A stretch of DNA of 63,907 nt from Paenibacillus ottowii (GCF_006874425.1 NZ_VIJZ01000017.1:1-63907); one strand, 5' to 3'. Positions 1-8,888 are shown, counted from the stretch's first letter. Numbers and translations are program-made. Notes: generated by a model from the sequence alone, not told the origin.

Positions 1-97
1 GTTCCACACGTACCCATCCCGAACACGACCGTTAAGCCCTCCAGCGCCGATGGTACTTGGACCGCAGGGTCCTGGGAGAGTAGGACGTTGCCAAGCA
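1..97 (+). rRNA. rrf: 5S ribosomal RNA, 3' part
   Basis: The window opens inside a 5S rRNA. The conserved CCATCCCGAACACG segment and the closing GTAGGACGTTGCCAAGC are visible, and the 3' end CCAAGC would pair with the missing 5' end. About 20 nt at the 5' end lie outside the window. It is the last gene of an upstream rRNA operon on this strand and is followed 10 nt later by a strong terminator. Confidence 0.95.
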
Positions 98-106
98 ACA
101 ACAAGT

Positions 107-148
107 AAAGAGGACCATGATCTTATTTAGATTATGGTCCTCTTTTTT
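107..148 (+). terminator. rRNA operon terminator
   Basis: An inverted repeat (AGAGGACCAT / ATGGTCCTCT) is followed by a run of T residues. It closes the upstream rRNA operon. I see no gene or clear element between here and the guaB promoter at 312. Confidence 0.9.
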
Positions 149-311
149 GCATATAAGGGAAATCGCTTATATTCTTGCTTCTCGGCTACTTGCCTAATGC
201 GTTTGTAATAGTGAGGCACCTTTAAAACCGTTATGAATAAATGATTGTCCTTCGTAGGAGTACAGTTGTTTGTACAGGGAAATACTATAGGTTAAGGCTG
301 TTGATGAAGGC

Positions 312-340
312 TTGACACCCCTATACCGCTTTGCTAAGAT
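312..340 (+). promoter_or_regulatory. guaB promoter (sigma-A type)
   Basis: TTGACA, a 17-bp spacer and TAAGAT give a near-consensus vegetative promoter, predicting a start near 347 and a leader of about 85 nt. The leader contains a small hairpin (TGTCC/GGACA near 372-386). I see no purine riboswitch aptamer in it. Confidence 0.7.
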
Positions 341-431
341 TGCAATAATATATTTTCAGAGAGCCTTGATTTGTCCATGTCGGACAGACAACAAGACCAA
401 TACAGACTAAACATTTTGAAGGAGGATCATC

Positions 432-1892
432 TTGGTGTGGGAAGATAAATTCGGTAAGGAAGGCCTTACCTTTGACGATGTTTTGCTGGTACCTCGTAAA
501 TCGGTGGTACTGCCCAAAGAAGTTAGCGTAGCGACTCGTTTGAGTGATAACGTGAAGCTGAATATTCCTTTGATGAGTGCTGGTATGGATACTGTTACTG
601 AAGCAGTGTTGGCGATTGCGATGGCTCGTGAAGGCGGTATTGGTGTTATTCATAAAAATATGTCGATTGAACAGCAAGCAGTAGAGGTAGATCGGGTTAA
701 ACGTTCAGAGAGCGGTGTTATCACCAACCCATTCTCATTGACTCCCGATCATTTGGTGTCCGATGCTGAGGCTGTTATGGGTAAATACCGTATTTCCGGT
801 GTGCCTATTGTAAACGAAGAGAACAAATTGGTGGGTATTATTACTAATCGTGATCTTCGCTTTATTCACGATTTTAATCTTAAAATTAGTGAAGTGATGA
901 CGAAGGAAGAACTGGTAACTGCACCAGTAGGCACGACTTTACAGGAAGCAGAAGTCATTTTGCAACAGCATAAAATTGAAAAGCTTCCTCTGGTTGATGA
1001 AGGCAACTATCTCAAAGGTCTGATCACCATTAAAGATATTGAGAAAGCTATTCAGTTTCCGAACGCAGCGAAGGATGCACAAGGGCGTCTTCTGGTCGGT
1101 GCGGCTGTCGGCATTTCCAAGGATACGTTTGAACGGACGGAAGCCCTTGTAAAGGCGGGCGTGGACTTGATTGTTGTGGATTCAGCTCATGGTCATCATA
1201 TTAACATTATTGAAGCTGTTCGTGAGTTGCGTAAAACTTATCCGGATCTGACGATTGTAGCAGGTAACGTAGCTACGGGTGACGGAACGCGTGAATTGAT
1301 TGAAGCAGGAGCATCGGTCGTGAAGGTCGGTATTGGTCCAGGCTCAATCTGTACCACACGCGTAATTGCAGGGATTGGTGTTCCGCAAATTACAGCTATC
1401 TATGACTGTGCAACAGTAGCACGTGAATATAATATTCCGATTATTGCAGATGGCGGTATTAAATACTCCGGTGAAATTACAAAAGCCATTGCGGCAGGTG
1501 CTTCTGCGGTAATGCTGGGAAGCCTTTTTGCAGGTACGGAGGAAAGCCCGGGGGAATCGGAAATTTATCAAGGACGTCGCTTCAAGGTATATCGTGGTAT
1601 GGGCTCTATGGCTGCGATGAAGCAAGGTAGTAAGGATCGTTATTTCCAAGATGACGACAAGAAATTGGTGCCAGAAGGCATTGAAGGACGCGTTGCTTAT
1701 AAAGGGCCACTTTCCGACACTGTTCACCAGCTGTTGGGCGGTCTTCGTTCCGGTATGGGATATTGCGGTACTGCTAATATTGAGGAGCTTCGTAACGATA
1801 CAAGCTTTATCCGTATTACAGGTGCAGGTCTGCGTGAAAGCCATCCACATGATGTGCAAATTACGAAAGAAGCACCAAACTACTCTCTATAA
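432..1892 (+). CDS. guaB: Inosine-5'-monophosphate dehydrogenase
   Basis: It catalyses NAD-dependent oxidation of IMP to XMP, the committed step of guanine nucleotide synthesis, in the cytosol. At 486 aa it is full length. The IMPDH barrel is interrupted by a Bateman module of two CBS domains at about residues 95-200. The catalytic loop GPGSICTTR places the active-site Cys at 307, and the flap and C-terminal part are complete. The start is TTG at 432 (GTG at 435 is possible), 6 nt after GGAGG. It has its own promoter and terminator, so it is probably monocistronic. It follows an rRNA operon and precedes dacA, as in B. subtilis. Confidence 0.98.
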   Translation: MVWEDKFGKEGLTFDDVLLVPRKSVVLPKEVSVATRLSDNVKLNIPLMSAGMDTVTEAVLAIAMAREGGIGVIHKNMSIEQQAVEVDRVKRSESGVITNPFSLTPDHLVSDAEAVMGKYRISGVPIVNEENKLVGIITNRDLRFIHDFNLKISEVMTKEELVTAPVGTTLQEAEVILQQHKIEKLPLVDEGNYLKGLITIKDIEKAIQFPNAAKDAQGRLLVGAAVGISKDTFERTEALVKAGVDLIVVDSAHGHHINIIEAVRELRKTYPDLTIVAGNVATGDGTRELIEAGASVVKVGIGPGSICTTRVIAGIGVPQITAIYDCATVAREYNIPIIADGGIKYSGEITKAIAAGASAVMLGSLFAGTEESPGESEIYQGRRFKVYRGMGSMAAMKQGSKDRYFQDDDKKLVPEGIEGRVAYKGPLSDTVHQLLGGLRSGMGYCGTANIEELRNDTSFIRITGAGLRESHPHDVQITKEAPNYSL

Positions 1893-1915
1893 AATTCAGC
1901 TGTATTTGACTTGAC

Positions 1916-1953
1916 GACAGGCAGAGCGCATTTCGCTCTGCCTGTCTTTTTTT
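1916..1953 (+). terminator. guaB terminator
   Basis: A 13-bp GC-rich stem (GACAGGCAGAGCG / CGCTCTGCCTGTC) is followed by seven T residues, 24 nt after the guaB stop codon. Confidence 0.93.
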
Positions 1954-1966
1954 AGAGATACCCCTG

Positions 1967-1975
1967 TGATAGAAT
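1967..1975 (+). promoter_or_regulatory. possible dacA promoter (extended -10)
   Basis: TGATAGAAT just after the guaB terminator fits an extended -10 element (TGN plus TAGAAT), but no good -35 is visible. It would give a dacA leader of about 240 nt. That leader contains an inverted repeat, TTCCTA/TAGGAA, near 2040-2056 of unknown role. Confidence 0.3.
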
Positions 1976-2219
1976 AGACAAGTGTCCGCCTTCACACAAG
2001 GTAACTGATGAGCTAGGGGCACATAGGTATTTTGGAGGATTCCTACCGGTTAGGAAGATTCGAGCACAGAATGCTTATGACGGGCTATATCTTACGAAAT
2101 GAAATGACACTGAATGAAATAACATTAAAACATTAATTCTTTGGCCAAGTAAAGGCTGTAACCACCGTCTCGTTATAGATAGCGAATCGGGTTGAGGTAC
2201 GAGAGGAGTTTGTATTCAT

Positions 2220-3608
2220 TTGAAAGCGAACAATTTGAGGCAAATTAATAAACGCAGCATGATTAAAAAGAGTGTGACTGCAGTCATGGTGCTTAATATG
2301 ATGTATATGTCGGCCCTGCCGGTTGTAGGCAATTTTGATCCAAGTGTGGCTACTTTTGCTGCTGCAGCAACAAACGAGGCGAAGGATATTATCGGGACAG
2401 GTTCTATTAACCCTCCTAGTTTGGCACTCCGTTCTGCCATTTTGGTCGAGCCCTCCACAGGACAGATCTTGCTTTCTATGAATCCAGATGAGCCGCTTCC
2501 GCCAGCCAGTATGACTAAAATGATGACAGAGTACCTCGTAGCGGAGCAGGTTAAGCAAGGTAAGCTCAAGTGGACGGATAAGGTAACGGTTGGCGAGAAT
2601 GCTGCCAAGAGTATCGGATCACGTATTTTTTTGGCTCAAGGGGATCAACATACGGTAGAGGAGCTTTATATTGCCATGGCCGTAGGTTCTGCTAATGATG
2701 CAACAGTAGCTCTTGCAGAACGTGTAGCTGGAACCGAGCAGGACTTTGTAAAACTAATGAATGAAACAGCTCAGAAAATGGGTATGAAAAATACGTATTT
2801 TATCAACTCGACTGGTTTGGATCGTAAGGATATGCCTACAGGGTTCCAACCGGATACAGACCGGGAAACTGTAATGACAGCGAGAGACGCAGCTACTTTG
2901 GCCAGTTATATTATTAAGGATCATCCGGATTACACACGGTTTACCACAATTCAATCATACAAATTCCGGCCGACTGATAAAGCGCCAATTATTAACTATA
3001 ATTGGATGCTAGAAGCGAACAAGAACATTACTAACTTCAGAAAATTCGCTTATCCTGGCTTGGACGGAATGAAAACGGGTCATACGAACAATGCTGGAAA
3101 CTGTTTTACAGGTACGGCTGAACGTAATGGAATGCGTCTCATTAGTGTCGTTATGGGAGCTGATTCTGAGCCTCACCGTTTTACAGAGACAGCTAAAGTG
3201 CTGAACTATGGTTTTGATAATTTTGAAGTGAAGCAGGTTGTTGCTCCAAAGACGGTGGTTAAGGGCATTGAGAGTGTACCCGTAACCAAAGGTAAGGAAA
3301 CAGAGGTACCGATCGTCACAAAGGATGCGGTGAGTTTCATCGTACCTAAGGGTGCGAGCAATCCTAAGGTAACTTTTACAACAAACATTACACCAGCACT
3401 CTCTCTCGTGGCACCTTTAAAGCAAGGGGCAAAAGTCGGAACGATTACGTACACATACAAAACGGATGGCGTGGACAAAGGCCAGACGAAAACGGTTGAT
3501 TTGGTCACTACGACGGCAGTAGAAGAGGGTGGCTGGTTCCGAATGCTTTTCCGGGCCATTGGTGGTTTCTTCGGTGATTTGTTCCAGGGAATTAAGAATC
3601 TCTTCTAA
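2220..3608 (+). CDS. dacA: D-alanyl-D-alanine carboxypeptidase (PBP5 type)
   Basis: It is a penicillin-binding protein that trims the terminal D-Ala from peptidoglycan stem peptides on the outer membrane face. At 462 aa it is full length. It has an N-terminal signal peptide, the peptidase S11 domain with motifs SMTK (Ser97, Lys100), SAN and KTG, a beta-rich PBP5 C-terminal domain, and an amphipathic tail (GGFFGDLFQGIKNLF) that anchors such enzymes to the membrane. The start is TTG at 2220, after AGAGGAG. Lying between guaB and pdxS matches B. subtilis dacA. I see no terminator before pdxS, so read-through is possible. Confidence 0.97.
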   Translation: MKANNLRQINKRSMIKKSVTAVMVLNMMYMSALPVVGNFDPSVATFAAAATNEAKDIIGTGSINPPSLALRSAILVEPSTGQILLSMNPDEPLPPASMTKMMTEYLVAEQVKQGKLKWTDKVTVGENAAKSIGSRIFLAQGDQHTVEELYIAMAVGSANDATVALAERVAGTEQDFVKLMNETAQKMGMKNTYFINSTGLDRKDMPTGFQPDTDRETVMTARDAATLASYIIKDHPDYTRFTTIQSYKFRPTDKAPIINYNWMLEANKNITNFRKFAYPGLDGMKTGHTNNAGNCFTGTAERNGMRLISVVMGADSEPHRFTETAKVLNYGFDNFEVKQVVAPKTVVKGIESVPVTKGKETEVPIVTKDAVSFIVPKGASNPKVTFTTNITPALSLVAPLKQGAKVGTITYTYKTDGVDKGQTKTVDLVTTTAVEEGGWFRMLFRAIGGFFGDLFQGIKNLF

Positions 3609-3666
3609 AGAAGTGACGCTAGTGACCTAACGTGTTCTGCATAACTTATTTTGCAACTCGAAATGA

Positions 3667-3695
3667 TTGTGTATTTGGCGTTCGTGCGGTAAAAT
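3667..3695 (+). promoter_or_regulatory. pdxST promoter candidate
   Basis: TTGTGT, 17 bp and TAAAAT lie about 45 nt before the pdxS start codon. The -35 element is weak and the -10 element good. Confidence 0.45.
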
Positions 3696-3738
3696 CTTAA
3701 GTTAGAATCTAAACGTAACCCTTACAGGAGGCAATGAC

Positions 3739-4620
3739 ATGGAAACGGGAACTTCGCGTGTAAAAAGAGGTATGGCAGAGATGCAAAAAGGCGGCGTAAT
3801 CATGGATGTCATGAACGCTGAACAGGCTAAAATTGCAGAGGCAGCAGGCGCTACAGCCGTAATGGCTCTTGAACGGGTGCCTTCGGATATCCGTGCAGCG
3901 GGTGGCGTTGCTCGTATGGCTGACCCAACGATTGTGGAAGAGGTTATGAAGGTTGTTTCTATTCCTGTTATGGCTAAGGCTCGTATTGGCCACTTTGTTG
4001 AGGCAAAGGTACTGGAATCTCTCGGTGTTGATTACCTCGATGAGAGCGAAGTGCTGACACCTGCGGATGAAGTCTTCCATATTGATAAGCGGGAGTTCAC
4101 CGTTCCATTTGTTTGTGGAGCCAAGGATCTAGGGGAAGCACTGCGTCGTATCAGTGAAGGCGCATCTATGATCCGTACAAAGGGTGAACCGGGAACTGGA
4201 AATATTGTTGAGGCTGTTCGTCATATGCGTTTTATCAACGGTCAAATTCGCAAGGTGCAAAACCTGTCGAAGGACGAGCTGTATGCAGAGGCGAAAAACC
4301 TCGGAGTTGCTTATGAGTTGCTGTTAGAAGTACATGAGCTTGGTAAGCTACCAGTGGTCAACTTTGCTGCAGGCGGTGTAGCAACACCAGCGGATGCTGC
4401 GTTGATGATGCATTTGGGCGCTGATGGTGTCTTTGTAGGATCTGGTATCTTCAAGTCAGATAGCCCTGAGAAATTTGCACGGGCAATTGTGGAAGCAACC
4501 ACTCATTATACCGATTACAAGCTGATTGCAGAAGTGTCCAAGAATTTGGGGACTCCTATGAAAGGCATTGAAATTTCCAAGCTGGCATCGCATGAGCGCA
4601 TGCAGGATCGTGGTTGGTAA
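3739..4620 (+). CDS. pdxS: Pyridoxal 5'-phosphate synthase, synthase subunit PdxS
   Basis: It is the (beta/alpha)8-barrel synthase subunit of the DXP-independent vitamin B6 pathway. It makes PLP from ribose 5-phosphate, glyceraldehyde 3-phosphate and the ammonia delivered by PdxT. At 293 aa it is the normal length. The two active-site lysines are visible: Lys80 in PVMAKARIGH and Lys148 in IRTKGEPG. The ATG is 7 nt after AGGAGG. pdxT starts 16 nt after its stop codon, so the two form an operon, as is usual for this 12+12 complex. Confidence 0.98.
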   Translation: METGTSRVKRGMAEMQKGGVIMDVMNAEQAKIAEAAGATAVMALERVPSDIRAAGGVARMADPTIVEEVMKVVSIPVMAKARIGHFVEAKVLESLGVDYLDESEVLTPADEVFHIDKREFTVPFVCGAKDLGEALRRISEGASMIRTKGEPGTGNIVEAVRHMRFINGQIRKVQNLSKDELYAEAKNLGVAYELLLEVHELGKLPVVNFAAGGVATPADAALMMHLGADGVFVGSGIFKSDSPEKFARAIVEATTHYTDYKLIAEVSKNLGTPMKGIEISKLASHERMQDRGW

Positions 4621-4636
4621 GAAAGAAGGGACCGGC

Positions 4637-5203
4637 ATGAAAATAGGAGTATTGTCGCTGCAAGGCGCTGTAGCTGAGCATATACGAAGCATTGAACGTG
4701 CGGGTGCTGAAGGCATAGCGGTGAAGAAGATCGAACAGCTCGATGAGCTGTCCGGTCTTATCATTCCCGGTGGTGAGAGCACCACGATCGGTAAGCTAAT
4801 GCGCAAGTATGATTTTATAGAGGCGATACGTCAATTTTCGAATCAAGGCAAGCCTGTATTTGGTACTTGTGCGGGATTGATTGTATTGGCCAAAACGATT
4901 CAAGGACAGGAAGAAGCACATTTGGGACTCATGGATATTACAGTAGCGCGTAATGCTTTTGGTCGCCAACGAGAAAGCTTTGAAACAGACTTGAACATTA
5001 AAGGGATTGAGGAACCGGTTCGTGCGGTGTTTATCCGTGCGCCTTTAATACAATCTGTTGGAGTGGGAGTAGATGTGCTGTCTGAGCATAACGGCGAGAT
5101 TGTGGCAGCCCGTCAGGGTCATTTGCTGGCTTCATCCTTCCATCCGGAATTAACAGACGATTACCGGTTGCATCAGTATTTTGTGGATATGGTCCGCGGG
5201 TAG
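4637..5203 (+). CDS. pdxT: Pyridoxal 5'-phosphate synthase, glutaminase subunit PdxT
   Basis: It is a class I glutamine amidotransferase that hydrolyses glutamine and channels ammonia to PdxS. The 188-aa protein carries the GGEST oxyanion motif (46-49), nucleophile Cys78 in GTCAG, and the His169/Glu171 pair in SFHPEL. The start is ATG at 4637 with an upstream GAAGGGA. The open frame extends further upstream into pdxS, but only this start gives the conserved N-terminus MKIGVLSLQG. It sits between pdxS and serS. Confidence 0.97.
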   Translation: MKIGVLSLQGAVAEHIRSIERAGAEGIAVKKIEQLDELSGLIIPGGESTTIGKLMRKYDFIEAIRQFSNQGKPVFGTCAGLIVLAKTIQGQEEAHLGLMDITVARNAFGRQRESFETDLNIKGIEEPVRAVFIRAPLIQSVGVGVDVLSEHNGEIVAARQGHLLASSFHPELTDDYRLHQYFVDMVRG

Positions 5204-5239
5204 CGGAAAGTCAGGTTTGTAGTGTAGGAGGGATCACCT

Positions 5240-6523
5240 GTGTTAGATATAAAGATTTTGCGTAACGAGCTTGGTCGGGTTGAGAAAGCTTTACAGAACA
5301 GAGGTAAATCTCTGGATCTGATTAAGGGTTTTACGGATCTGGATGTCAGCCGTCGTGAGTTGCTTCAGGAAAGTGAAGGACTCAAAAATCGCCGGAATGT
5401 CGTATCTGGTGAAGTAGCCAAGTTGAAGAAGAATAAGGAAAATGCGGATGATCTTATTGCTGAAATGCGTCAGGTCTCCGATCGTATTAAAGAATTGGAT
5501 GAGCAAGTGCGGGAACTGGAAGTTCAGATTGATGAACTGGTGATGTCGATTCCTAATATTCCTAACGAGACTGTGCCTGTAGGCGCATCGGAAGAGGATA
5601 ATGTGGAAATCCGCCGCTGGTCGGAGCCGCGCGAGTTTTCTTTTACACCCAAAGCACATTGGGAGTTGGCTCAGAATCTAGATATTCTCGATTTTGAGGC
5701 TGCGGCTAAGGTAACGGGTTCTCGTTTTACGTTCTACAAGGGATTGGGAGCGCGATTGGAACGTGCGCTAATTAACTTTATGATGGATCTGCACAGCAGT
5801 GAGCATGGTTATGAAGAAATGCTACCTCCATACATTGTAAACCGAGACAGCCTGTACGGAACGGGTCAGCTACCGAAGTTTGAAGAGGATTTGTTTAAAC
5901 TGCGTGACACTGAGTATTATCTTATTCCTACGGCTGAAGTCCCGGTAACGAACTATCACCGAGAAGAGATAATGAATGCAGATCAGCTTCCAAAATATTA
6001 TGTGGCATACAGCTCTTGCTTTCGCTCAGAGGCAGGGTCAGCAGGGCGTGATACACGCGGCTTGATTCGTCAGCATCAGTTCAATAAGGTAGAAATGCTC
6101 AAGCTGGTTCACCCGGATACCTCTTATGAAGAATTGGAAAAAATGACGAATAACGCTGAGCGCGTTTTGCAGCTGCTCGGACTTCCATATCGCGTACTGG
6201 CACTTTGCACAGGGGATATGGGTTTTACGTCTGCCAAAACGTATGATCTGGAAGTATGGCTGCCTGAGAGCGGCATGTACCGTGAGATTTCTTCCTGTTC
6301 AAACACAGAAGACTTCCAAGCGCGTCGGGCAAACATCCGGTTTCGTCCAGATGCGAAGGCAAAGCCTGAATTTGTACATACGCTGAACGGTTCAGGATTG
6401 GCTGTAGGACGGACTGTTGCTGCTATTTTGGAGAATTATCAGCAAGAGGACGGAAGCATTGTAATTCCCGAAGTGCTGCGTCCATACATGCGAGGCGTTG
6501 AGGTTATAACTCCTAAACAGTAA
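5240..6523 (+). CDS. serS: Seryl-tRNA synthetase
   Basis: It is a class II aminoacyl-tRNA synthetase charging tRNA-Ser. At 427 aa it has the N-terminal long coiled-coil arm (about residues 30-105) that grips the long variable arm of tRNA-Ser, followed by the class II core with motif 2 (FRSEAGSAGRDTRGL) and motif 3 (GLAVGRTVAAILEN). The start is GTG at 5240 after GGAGGG. It lies 36 nt after pdxT with no terminator and no room for a T-box leader, so it is probably co-transcribed with pdxST. A tRNA-Ser gene follows. Confidence 0.98.
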   Translation: MLDIKILRNELGRVEKALQNRGKSLDLIKGFTDLDVSRRELLQESEGLKNRRNVVSGEVAKLKKNKENADDLIAEMRQVSDRIKELDEQVRELEVQIDELVMSIPNIPNETVPVGASEEDNVEIRRWSEPREFSFTPKAHWELAQNLDILDFEAAAKVTGSRFTFYKGLGARLERALINFMMDLHSSEHGYEEMLPPYIVNRDSLYGTGQLPKFEEDLFKLRDTEYYLIPTAEVPVTNYHREEIMNADQLPKYYVAYSSCFRSEAGSAGRDTRGLIRQHQFNKVEMLKLVHPDTSYEELEKMTNNAERVLQLLGLPYRVLALCTGDMGFTSAKTYDLEVWLPESGMYREISSCSNTEDFQARRANIRFRPDAKAKPEFVHTLNGSGLAVGRTVAAILENYQQEDGSIVIPEVLRPYMRGVEVITPKQ

Positions 6524-6526
6524 GCC

Positions 6527-6555
6527 TTGCATTATTAAAAAATCTGTGGTAAAAT
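6527..6555 (+). promoter_or_regulatory. tRNA-Ser promoter
   Basis: TTGCAT, 17 bp and TAAAAT lie just after the serS stop codon and about 58 nt before the tRNA. Confidence 0.65.
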
Positions 6556-6612
6556 AATTTTGTTGCGCCTGAGTTGTTTGATAAGGGAAGCAGCTTTATC
6601 CATTTACCACCT

Positions 6613-6701
6613 GGAGAGGTACCGAAGCGGTCATAACGGGGCGGTCTTGAAAACCGTTAGGGTGCAAGCCCACATGGGTTCGAATCCCATCCTCTCCGCC
6701 A
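6613..6701 (+). tRNA. tRNA-Ser (anticodon UGA)
   Basis: The 7-bp acceptor stem GGAGAGG/CCTCTCC, discriminator G and encoded CCA are all visible. The anticodon loop CTTGAAA gives anticodon UGA. The long variable arm typical of tRNA-Ser and the T loop GGTTCGAATCC are present. It lies next to serS, as in B. subtilis. Confidence 0.97.
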
Positions 6702-6717
6702 TATTCTAAAATAAACC

Positions 6718-6794
6718 AAGCCATTCAAATACGATAACTGGTACATTAGGTTTTATACACTAATGATCAGAATTCGTGAGGAATGGCTTTTTTG
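6718..6794 (+). terminator. tRNA-Ser terminator with nested stem
   Basis: AAGCCATTC pairs with GAATGGCTT across about 54 nt and is followed by a T run. The long loop holds an inner stem (CATTAG/CTAATG), which brings the outer arms together. Confidence 0.6.
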
Positions 6795-6846
6795 TTGTAT
6801 AAAAAACCTGTTTTCTTCACACGTTATCAGATGTGGAGGTGCTGGC

Positions 6847-7188
6847 ATGAATCGAGAAATGACAGTAGATCAGCAAAAGCTGGTAGAGGCCTGGCAGGAA
6901 CAACTGCCGATTCTTTTGAATTCAGGAGATAAAACACAGGTGCAGGCAGATGAAGCTGATAACCAGGCTATTCGAATCCATATCGAGGTGGAAGGCCGAC
7001 AAATGTACTCCTTTGATTTTGCGTGTAAATATGTAGACTCCCGGGAAGTACAGGTTAACTTAGTCGATGTAGAGCGTGACGGACGAACTGTGGATGAACG
7101 AACAGATATCATTCAACAGCTGGTGTCCGATTATACTCGGCATATTCACCAATGTGCCCAAACATTACAGTCATTGACGCACTCGTAG
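6847..7188 (+). CDS. conserved-looking hypothetical protein (113 aa)
   Basis: I do not recognise this family. It is a soluble, acidic 113-aa protein with no signal peptide or membrane segment, with an alternating beta pattern in the middle (IRIHIEVEG, YSFDFACKY) and a C-terminal helix rich in His and Gln. I chose ATG 6847 because GGAGGT lies 6 nt upstream; the open frame extends to 6763 without a ribosome site. It opens a run of three small genes that ends with an SspP-like spore protein gene, so a sporulation link is possible but unproven. Confidence 0.75.
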   Translation: MNREMTVDQQKLVEAWQEQLPILLNSGDKTQVQADEADNQAIRIHIEVEGRQMYSFDFACKYVDSREVQVNLVDVERDGRTVDERTDIIQQLVSDYTRHIHQCAQTLQSLTHS

Positions 7189-7215
7189 TCATGAAGGAAT
7201 GAGGAGGAAGGCTAC

Positions 7216-7386
7216 ATGACAAAGGCCAAAAATGGACTGGATAAAAACCTGTCCAACATTGTCGATGATTTGGAGCAACGTCCAGTAAATAGTCATCAGG
7301 CACAGCAAGTGCAGCAGGATCGTAATGATCGTCGTCATCAGGATTCACTAAACCACGATAAAACGGAAGATATGAACCATCTATAG
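7216..7386 (+). CDS. small hydrophilic protein (56 aa)
   Basis: This is a 56-codon frame with an excellent ribosome site (GAGGAGGAAG, 8 nt before ATG). The product is very hydrophilic, rich in Asn, Gln, Asp, His and Lys, lacks Cys and Trp, and has no membrane segment. That composition resembles minor small acid-soluble spore proteins, and the next gene is an SspP homologue, but I cannot assign a family. It lies 27 nt after the 113-aa gene. Confidence 0.6.
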   Translation: MTKAKNGLDKNLSNIVDDLEQRPVNSHQAQQVQQDRNDRRHQDSLNHDKTEDMNHL

Positions 7387-7458
7387 TCCTATTTTAAATG
7401 GTAATAAACGGATTCGCTGATGTGCCAGTAATATAAAATGAGAATGGAGGATACGCAA

Positions 7459-7614
7459 ATGGGCAAGCCTAGAGCTGTTCCTGTTCCCGAGGCACAGGAT
7501 TCTGGTGGAAGTCATGAAAAGCGTGAGCGTAGTCATCAACAGGAGCCATTATCCGGTTCTAAGAAGGTGAAACAGCGGAATCACGTGGATCACCATAACA
7601 GAGAAGGTTCATAA
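7459..7614 (+). CDS. sspP: small acid-soluble spore protein P (SspP/CotL type)
   Basis: The 51-aa product has the signature of the minor SASP P family in its second half: EPLSGSKKVKQRNH followed by a basic, His-rich tail. Known members are made late in the developing spore and reside in the spore core. The start is ATG at 7459 after ATGGAGG. It is hydrophilic, with no Cys or Trp. A strong hairpin follows the gene. No confident forespore (sigma-G) promoter could be read in the 70 nt before it. Confidence 0.8.
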   Translation: MGKPRAVPVPEAQDSGGSHEKRERSHQQEPLSGSKKVKQRNHVDHHNREGS

Positions 7615-7645
7615 GCAGTCAGACTTTTTTCCTAAAAATATTACA

Positions 7646-7691
7646 AAGCACAAAGACACCCTGGTTAAAGAGCCAGGGTGTCTTTGTGCTT
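7646..7691 (+). terminator. hairpin after sspP
   Basis: A near-perfect 19-bp stem (AAGCACAAAGACACCCTGG and its complement) lies 31 nt after the sspP stop codon. It is not followed by a long T run, so termination strength is uncertain. Confidence 0.65.
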
Positions 7692-7811
7692 ATTGTAAGA
7701 AAATTTTCCAATAAGTGTTTCGCCGTTTGTGAATATGAGTTAAAATAGAGGGTGTGTATTTTTTTGTTAGTATAAAAAAGGGGTTAATTATGAGAGGAGA
7801 GAATCTACACA

Positions 7812-8888
7812 ATGAGTAAAAAGTTATCCGTCTTGGTCCTCACTATGGTGTTGCTTATGACGGTAGCGCTGGTAGGTTGTAGCAAGAAGTTAGAACCGAA
7901 AGAAGCGGTTACGACTGGTACAGCAAATGCTATGAAGTTGAATTCCTACGAATCCAAAAGTCAATTTACCGTTAAGGAACTGGCAATTACCTCCGCTTCT
8001 GTTCCGGCTGAACAAAGTGCAATGGTAACTAGCATGCTGAAAAATGCAGACATTACGCTGGATGGTGTATACCAAAAGGAGCCCTTCCAATCTGAAATGA
8101 CGCTTGGCATTCATTTGAAAGGTGATCTTTCTACCAACTTTACGATTCCAATGGTCATGACTAAAGATAAATTGTACGTGAAAATTCCTAATATTCCATT
8201 CTACCCGCTTCCACAGGATGTTGTAGGTAAATTCCTGCTGATTGATCCACAAGAACTGGCTAAGCAATCGGGACAAGAATTTAACCCAGCAACCATGGAT
8301 CAGGAAAAATCGCAAAAATTTGCGAATGAAGTGATTGCTGCTATCATGAACGAGTATGATCAAGCTACGTATTTCTTTGATATTGATCCTAAAGACGCTA
8401 AATTGCCACAAGGCGTTGAAGCAAAACAAGTGGTTCAATTTAAAATCACAAACGACAATGTGAAGCAAGCGACCAATACATTTATCACTAAGGCGCTGCC
8501 TAAGGTCCTTGATATAATGTCTAAAGATGAATATGCAGGCATGCTTCAAGTGAAGAAAGAAGAACTGGCTGAAGCGAAGAAAGAACTGCAATCCAACACC
8601 AGCGAAGTTAGCAAAAAGTTGGATGAGTTGAAGAACTATCTGACAGTGAAACAGTTTGACGTTAACACTGCTTTGAACAAGGATAACGTTCCTGTGTATC
8701 AAGATCTGAATGCGAACGTGGAAGTGAATGATCCTTCTACGAAAGATAATGTGAAGTTGTCTGTAACAGGATACTCGCAATACAGCAAGATCAATGAAAA
8801 AGCAGCATTTAAAGTGGGTATCCCAACAGCTGATCAAGTCCTGACGATCGAACAACTGCAACAAAAAATGCAAACTGTATCTCCTTAA
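7812..8888 (+). CDS. lipoprotein of unknown function (358 aa)
   Basis: The N-terminus is a clear lipoprotein signal: MSKK, a hydrophobic core, then the lipobox LVGC with acylated Cys at residue 23, so the protein sits on the outer face of the membrane. The rest is a soluble beta-rich region followed by a Lys/Glu-rich helical segment at about 240-280 that could form a coiled coil. The layout (LppX/DUF6612-like fold, deduced from pattern only) suggests ligand binding or a cell-envelope role. No enzyme motif is visible. It is preceded by GAGGAGA and followed by its own terminator, so it is likely monocistronic. Confidence 0.85.
   Translation: MSKKLSVLVLTMVLLMTVALVGCSKKLEPKEAVTTGTANAMKLNSYESKSQFTVKELAITSASVPAEQSAMVTSMLKNADITLDGVYQKEPFQSEMTLGIHLKGDLSTNFTIPMVMTKDKLYVKIPNIPFYPLPQDVVGKFLLIDPQELAKQSGQEFNPATMDQEKSQKFANEVIAAIMNEYDQATYFFDIDPKDAKLPQGVEAKQVVQFKITNDNVKQATNTFITKALPKVLDIMSKDEYAGMLQVKKEELAEAKKELQSNTSEVSKKLDELKNYLTVKQFDVNTALNKDNVPVYQDLNANVEVNDPSTKDNVKLSVTGYSQYSKINEKAAFKVGIPTADQVLTIEQLQQKMQTVSP

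Noticed and set aside
347..431. Possible purine riboswitch in the guaB leader
   Set aside because: Only a small hairpin is visible; the conserved loops of the guanine/adenine aptamer are absent and the leader is too short.
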